DNA from: Atopsyche davidsoni
Lineage: Eukaryota > Arthropoda > Insecta > Trichoptera > Hydrobiosidae
Length of the DNA: 64,000 nt
Direction: 5' to 3'
Assembly (NCBI GenBank): GCA_022113835.1
Contig: JAILWY010000003.1
Span: 11,369,501-11,433,500 of the forward strand
Below are positions 58,117-64,000 of this stretch, piece by piece; the first letter of the stretch is position 1; every line of letters begins with the position of its first letter. The notes under the pieces were generated by a model, which saw only the letters and a list, made by a program, of their open reading frames with translations, ran no database searches and was not told where the DNA came from. Position numbers and translations under genes: made by a program.

Positions 58117-59026
58117 ATTAAAATGGAATTCCACCAAGTACTCTCTGTCAAAAATATTTAAGTTATTTTTTTTTTTATGTATATTTTTAATATAACGAAT
58201 TTCATCAATTTGTCGTGGTTTAAAATATAAGCTAATATTTACACTTTCAGTTCTCTAATCCCACCCATACCGGTCAGACAGGACCTCGTGGCACGTCCGG
58301 GCAGTCTGTTGGTCTGCAAGGTTTATTGTTTCGTTCTGTTCGGCTGTGCGAGAGATTAGTCGTGAGCAAATGGACACGACTCTTGGCCGGCACTGTCAAA
58401 TGGGACGCCACATCCACACAGCTCCGCAAACTCCCAATTCAATTATAGACATCCTTTTGTATAAATTTTTAAGCAGTACTTTCTAACAACAAACCAACAA
58501 AACTCACGGTCTACCTCTATTGATTTTCTGATAAATTAAAGACACCCCCAAGTACATAGCAAAAAAAATATGTATTTTTGAACAGTCTTTCAAAACAGAC
58601 GCCAAAACTAATCAGAATATGAATCCAGACAAAAGCGACAGAAATGTTTTGATTTTAAAGATTTTAGAGATTATATTATCTTTCAGGTTAATGTTACCGT
58701 GTTTATTTGGTTTTAACTTCCTCGGTCGATAGTCGGTATCGCTTCCCGCACCCGACAGCTGCCTAACTCAGTACAAGTCGCACGAGTCCGTGACTTCGAG
58801 CCACTCGGACTCTGTCCTGGTCGCGAACTTGTCTGCCTGTGCAGATAATACTGATATATGGGTAGGGATTAATGTAGGAGACATATGGCAGTGTCTGCTA
58901 TGTGTGTACTGATACAACTATATTTAGCATGGATTGTTTGTAGACCGTCCCTAGTTTTTTTTTGTTGCTGTTAGAAATACATATTTAATGAAAAGCATAA
59001 CATGCTACTCTAAACTTGTGGCTCTC

Positions 59027-59126
59027 AAACCATTTTGGCCCACGGACCCTCTTTCATAGTCAAAACTTGCCCATGGACCCTTTTGATAGTCAGAACTTGC
59101 CTACGGACCCCCTTTCATAGTCAAAT
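59027..59126 (+). mobile_element. hAT-like element, left-end fragment
   Basis: TGTGGCTCTCAAACCATTTT followed by three minisatellite units, then unrelated sequence. It is a truncated relative lying 215 bp before the copy at 59341. Confidence 0.75.
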
Positions 59127-59340
59127 CTTTAAGAATATAATATGTAAATATTAAACCACCTGATTATGTTAATTATCTGTGTTTGTAGGAATTTATACTG
59201 CAGAGCAAGTATTCAGTAAAAATGTATAGAAATTATCACTTATAATTTGCAAATATACTCTTGTTGACTACTCAAATTATTATATGTATTTAATTTTTAC
59301 TTTTAGAGATAAGATAAATCTTATACTAAAAGGTCTAGAG

Positions 59341-59834
59341 CAGTGGCTCTCAAACTCTTTTAGCCCACGGACCCCTTTTCATAGTCAAAACTTGCCCATG
59401 GACCTCCTTTCATAGTCAAAACTTGCCCATGGACTACTTTAATAGTCAAAACTTGCTTACGGACCCCCTTTCATAGTCAAAACTTGCCTACGGCCCCTGG
59501 GTGAAAAACTACATAAATCCATATTATAGACTAGTTGGTGTAAGTATCGACTCTATTGAGTTCCTGTATTAACCTAACTGACTCAACGCGATGCCTGTTG
59601 TTACTTGTATTTTATGCACCTGTCTATATTTAAATTTTACTTAGGACGTAAAAATCGCTAATAATGAACTAAAAACTTCCATATCAATAAAAATGTTTCA
59701 CATTTTTTTTATTTTATATTAAACTTTGCGCGGACCCCCTGACGTTGTTCAGGGACCCCCAAATCGATTAAAATTTTTTATGGACCCCCTGAATGATCCT
59801 CTGGGGTCCATTGTGACCACTTTGAGAAGCACTG
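59341..59834. mobile_element. hAT-like non-autonomous element, copy 2 (both termini present)
   Basis: Left CAGTGGCTCTCAAACTC, right CACTTTGAGAAGCACTG: inverted termini. Flanks GTCTAGAG (59333-59340) and CTCTACAC (59835-59842) share five of eight bases, compatible with an old 8-bp duplication of the hAT type. It has about five minisatellite units against about 17 in copy 1, and the same single-copy right part. Confidence 0.78.
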
Positions 59835-60572
59835 CTCTACACATACAAAAATATATATACGTGTTTCAGTAATACCAAGTTTTATTATAAGCTTATTCAA
59901 ATATATGTTTAAATACTGTGTATGGTATCGGGCGAGTAATGGTAGAGCTAACTTCTACAGATTTAAAAATAATCAGATACACATTCAACGCTTAAATAAA
60001 AATGTTTTTAAATTTTCTCCACGTGTATATATGCATGTATTACTCAAGAATTATTATAAATAAAATTTTATTTTATTGTTATTATAGTTATAGTTTTGGC
60101 TCAAATCTATGTAAACGAATTCTATTTGATTTACCTGGATGAAGCGAAATCAGCAACGGTATCCTTTATGCGCTAAGCCAAACTAAACTTCGGCGGTTTA
60201 ACTCCCGGGGCTCGGAGCCTCGACTCGGGAACACGTCGCCTGAACAAATGCACTTGCCGATAAGATGGAGGCAGCAACACCCCAGTCACGAAGGTGCAGC
60301 TCCAATTGTTTCCGTATTTAAGTTTTGTATTGAAATTCGTCGATAGTTTAAGCGAAGGCTTTGGGTGAGTCAAGCTAGAATTTGCACCAAAAGTCTAACA
60401 AATTTTCAAGATCCACGACTATGACTCACAGCTGCTATTTTTCAAGGTTTTACTAGTTACCTTGTTCACTTTACTCACTAAGACTAATTAAGGTATAGCG
60501 TGTTGAAACTCGTTGATAGTATTGCTATGTACCCGTTAACGTAAAGAAAAACACTTTCAATACTTTTTTTAT

Positions 60573-60940
60573 TATGAAATTTATTACACCAACAGTGAGT
60601 CGTCGATGGTCAGACTAGTTACGATTGAACAGATGATTTATACATTCTTATATAAATTATAATGGTCGTTTTAGTCCGTTAGAGTACAAGTTTACATAAG
60701 CAGCTAAATACACGAACATGTTATTGAAGTTTGAGATGCTTGTGTTTACTTAATAATAGAAGATATAATATTGGACATTTGTCCGTTAGAACTGTAAATG
60801 CACAAACATATTTATTAAAGGTTAATTGATATTGAGAGGCGGAGTAAAGTCCATTTCTCAGTACATTGATAGTTTAAACAGACAAGGACTTTCAACTAAA
60901 TTATTATAATAGAAAGTACTTAATATATTGGAGTGATTAG
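60573..60940 (+). repeat. Dispersed repeat, copy B
   Basis: Same order of shared blocks as 44484-45042, but about 190 bp shorter because of an internal gap after AGACTAGTTACGATT. Both run in the same orientation. Confidence 0.75.
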
Positions 60941-60983
60941 GTAAGTAGCGAACAAATCAGATTTGAATTCACACTTCAACTTT

Positions 60984-61208
60984 CTAATATGATTAGGCAC
61001 ATTAGTTCATATATAGAAGATGATTTAAAGAAACTCTCAGAAAAATATCATCGTGATTTGTGTGGGATTCACGATGATATTTTTCTGAGAGTTTCTTTAA
61101 ATCATCTTCTATATATGAACTAATTTGCCTAATCATATTAGTAATAATATAATAAACCCGTAATGGGTAATAAATACGCATCTGATTGACCAATCCATAA
61201 ATAGATAT
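60984..61208 (+). mobile_element. Palindromic retroposon, copy 4, nearly perfect foldback
   Basis: Direct repeats ACTTCAACTTT at 60973-60983 and 61209-61219. Two arms of about 75 bp (CTAATATGATTAGGCACATT through ATATCATCGTGA) are nearly perfect reverse complements around a loop of about a dozen bases that contains TGTGTGGGA. The right part carries the shared tail ATACGCATCTGATTGAC. Confidence 0.82.
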
Positions 61209-64000
61209 ACTTCAACTTTATTTAATTTGCAAAATCTATTATAACTTTTGATGATGCTTTCACAGATTCTGACATACGTCATAAATGTGCATAGTATTTT
61301 AAAGGTTTGACTTGATTTGGTTAAGTATGCATATTAAATTCAGCTAATGTAAAAAAAAAAACTGTTACTGACCAACATCATTTATGAATAAGCATTTGAT
61401 ATTTTACTTCAGTGCTAGACACATTATCAATCCTCAAACATGATCTATCAAAGACTTAATTCAATATAATTGCAATAAGAGTGTGTGTGTGTTTTTTTTT
61501 ATTTGTTGAGTAAATTTGAAATTATTTTTGTTTTTTGAACCAACCAAAAAGCGTGTATGCATATTGAAATAATTTTTTTTTGAAAGTCATCATTGTGTTA
61601 TTAAAATCACTTCAATATAATAATCGGGCCTTTTCAGTAATCGTTAAAGTGAAAATTCTCTCCACTTATAGATATTTCGCCTGATATAACAAGGACATGT
61701 CACTCTCCACTATAGGGGCCGTTTTCCGGACGAGCCTTGTTTTCGGCTTTTCCGAATTGCGCTGGTGTGTCCGGCCCAGCCGTTTCACCCCTAACGTAAT
61801 GACGATACAATCTCGTGGAATAATAACATTAAAAGTACGCAGGCCTTCGAGGGTGGTTACTGCTTAACTACCCTCCAAACAGGGGTCGTCAAGGAACTGG
61901 AAGAGGTTTTGCCAATTCAGGAAGATAAAGTTTTTTTAATTTACTTTTATGTGAGTGTCGTGGGAAGCAAACATATACGATTTACGCCGGAGACGTCTGC
62001 ACAACATTGTAGATAATAAAAATCTTAAACTATACAGTAAAATGTTAATATTTAGTTTGAATATGTATCAAGAATCGAGTCCAGAACCCTTGATCGGCAA
62101 TGAAGTGATCTTAAAATTATATTTGTCTTAATTTGACTTAGTGTTGTTTAATGTGTGCATAAAAAAATTGGATTAGTAAATAAGTATTATTGCTTACTTG
62201 TTCAATGAAATAAAACCTTTAAAATTCTCTAGCATTGTTTAAACGTCTTTTAAATATAAATTGACTACCCGTTGACTATTATAATTGGTGATAAATATCT
62301 CGAGCATTGAAAGTATAATTTGAACTAATAAAATAAAACACCAATTTATTGTATTATATATGTACTGTGTTCTTGTACTGATAATGACAAATCTACTAAA
62401 TAAATTCACATAAAACTGTATTATTATATATATGTAAGCAATTTCAAATATGGCGAATTTAAATAACGCATGGCCGACAGTCGAGATACCCTGAACTTCA
62501 TCAAGGGTGGCTTCTGTAGTGAAGGACATTCCGATAGATTGGATAGGGTAAATGAATGAAACCGACAACAATACAGCCTTTTTCTTTAGCATCAGCTAAT
62601 AGATATACAGACTTATGTATGTGCACCCTTACCAAGGGTAGTCTTTTGTTTACTCAGTGCCGTGAAGCCTCCACTATCGGATCACTCTGACTCACAGGGA
62701 AAATCACTTCAATCACTTTTGCACTTGATTTTAATTAATTTTCTTCAACATGTAGGATTGTGGGACAGAGTCTGTAAGATGTTAAAACAACTTGTTTTTT
62801 AAGCCTGTTAACTTTTAACTGCGATTTCAAACACACGCTTTAAATCTTTTTCGTGAAAGTAATCAATTTACTCAATGTGTCAAAACTGTTTTGTGAACTT
62901 TTAATTTTATTTTTTATTAACACTTGCTCCGTGGTATTTAACATATACTATAGCTACATGCAAATGAACAGCTCAGTACTATGTGAATTACGTTTAAGAG
63001 TTCACATGTTTTTAATTAATTAAATTAACTGTGCTAAGTACAACTGATATGCAAGTAAGTGCAATAAGGTTATATTGATAAAATATAGATTCAAACTTAT
63101 AAGTAAATTTTAATATTTTTTTAATGAAAATATCTGTCCAACTAATGTCTTTCAAAGATATGCGGTTCAAAAAGCTCAAATTATTCAAAGAAGATTATAT
63201 AATTTGATTCTGGATTGCTCCAAGCACAGACCGGATTAAAGTATAATTACGAACAAAAAAAAAAAAAAAGACTATGCAGTATATTTAATGCAAGCATGAA
63301 GAAAACTTTGCCCTTTTTAAAAATAACTTAAACTCAAGCGTCATGCTGTTAATGAATTTTAACTTTTGCACAAAATCCGATTATGTTGCAAAAAATCCGG
63401 CCTAAGTTTTGGCCGAGTAAAAAACAAGGGTGTAGAATGTAGAATGTAGGTACAAAGTTATCCTAACTTAGTTGGCCGAAGGGGTCTCATGAAGCAACTC
63501 CTTTTTGCCAACAGACAATCCCCAGAGAATCAAGACATAAGTTTTTAGATTATAGAATATTCATTCAAATGCTACATCAACTTTTTATATTCCCAAAATA
63601 AAGCATTTGCATTTTTAACTTTGTTTTCCCATAAAAATGTGTTCTCGGCTCGGCGATCATTGTTATGATAGTTAGTTTTTTGGATGCATGATGGGTATAG
63701 TTTTTTTTCTTGGCGTTTCAGTCATGGTACTGGAGGCATTTTCAAGGATATAAAGATGAAAAATTTATGACAAACACTGTAATACAATGACAGAAACTTT
63801 ACCTTGACACAACTGATGCATCGTACATTACATCAAAGTAATATAATTATATTATTTTTTATACTGAATATTCTGTATCTATACTTTTTTTAGTCCTTCT
63901 TTTTTTCAGTTGAAACCTGCGAAAAATTGAAATGTGGTTTTATATCAAAATCTTTAAAACACCATGAGTTGACCGCGTCATAAAAGAGAAAGTCTAAATT

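Larger units (their letters stand above)
52675..64000. other. 3' flank of the DIP-like gene
   Basis: No further recognisable gene is present. It holds an unexplained double-open region (53026-53423), an unassigned short open frame (56798-56952), a long-TIR element (57352-58116) with a retroposon inserted in it, hAT-like pieces (59027-59126, 59341-59834), a dispersed repeat (60573-60940), a foldback retroposon (60984-61208), and GC-richer islands at 58250-58450, 58720-58850, 60150-60330 and 61690-61900. The rest is AT-rich with nothing recognisable. Confidence 0.7.

Noticed and set aside
60173..60373. 66-codon open frame on - in a GC-rich patch
   Set aside because: No motif or splice context; composition alone explains the open frame.
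62239..62592. 117-codon open frame on -
   Set aside because: The Ile/Phe/Tyr-rich translation is expected from AT-rich sequence. The first part (FTTEATLDEVQG) looked protein-like but matches nothing I can name.

Overview
This window reads as a piece of an AT-rich insect nuclear genome. It carries one recognisable protein-coding gene, on the + strand, with large introns. No bacterial-style operons, rRNA or CRISPR arrays are visible, and the only tRNA-like sequences are tRNA-derived retroposon cores. The order is not fixed by the sequence; a hemipteran or similar repeat-rich insect is a guess.

The gene encodes a three-immunoglobulin-domain cell-surface protein of the DIP (Dpr-interacting protein)/lachesin-like family. 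I place eight exons: 15982-16145, 27253-27460, 36854-37024, 42546-42674, 44221-44359, 45391-45542, 52267-52329 and 52472-52674. All phases agree (2 bases that complete a split codon, then 409 codons including the stop), and every cysteine and tryptophan expected of the Ig folds is present. The signal-peptide exon(s) are missing and probably lie upstream of the window. The last intron is best read as a GC-AG intron. It leads into a terminal exon with a hydrophobic C-terminal tail, as expected for a GPI-anchored DIP.

The rest is intron (about 35 kb inside the visible gene), the unassigned 16 kb upstream and the 11 kb downstream. It is filled with decayed mobile elements: two complementary halves of mariner elements (3.5 and 9.6 kb); a decayed two-exon transposase-like gene (13.05-15.11 kb); a piggyBac-like fragment (43.05 kb); four copies of a TTAA-flanked MITE with a strong internal hairpin; hAT-like non-autonomous elements that contain a 31-bp minisatellite (34.8 and 59.3 kb); a long-TIR element (7.4, 29.5, 57.4 kb); a foldback element (32.4 kb) related to a five-unit 237-bp tandem array (49.9-51.1 kb); and another dispersed repeat (44.5, 60.6 kb).

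The most unusual item is a palindromic, tRNA-Thr-derived SINE-like retroposon with four copies (42.25, 48.53, 57.9, 61.0 kb), each bounded by its own 11-15 bp direct repeat. In the two copies that keep the tRNA-like core, that core lies in opposite orientations relative to the ends. Several GC-richer islands, notably 35.8 and 39.96 kb, look like candidate regulatory sequence.
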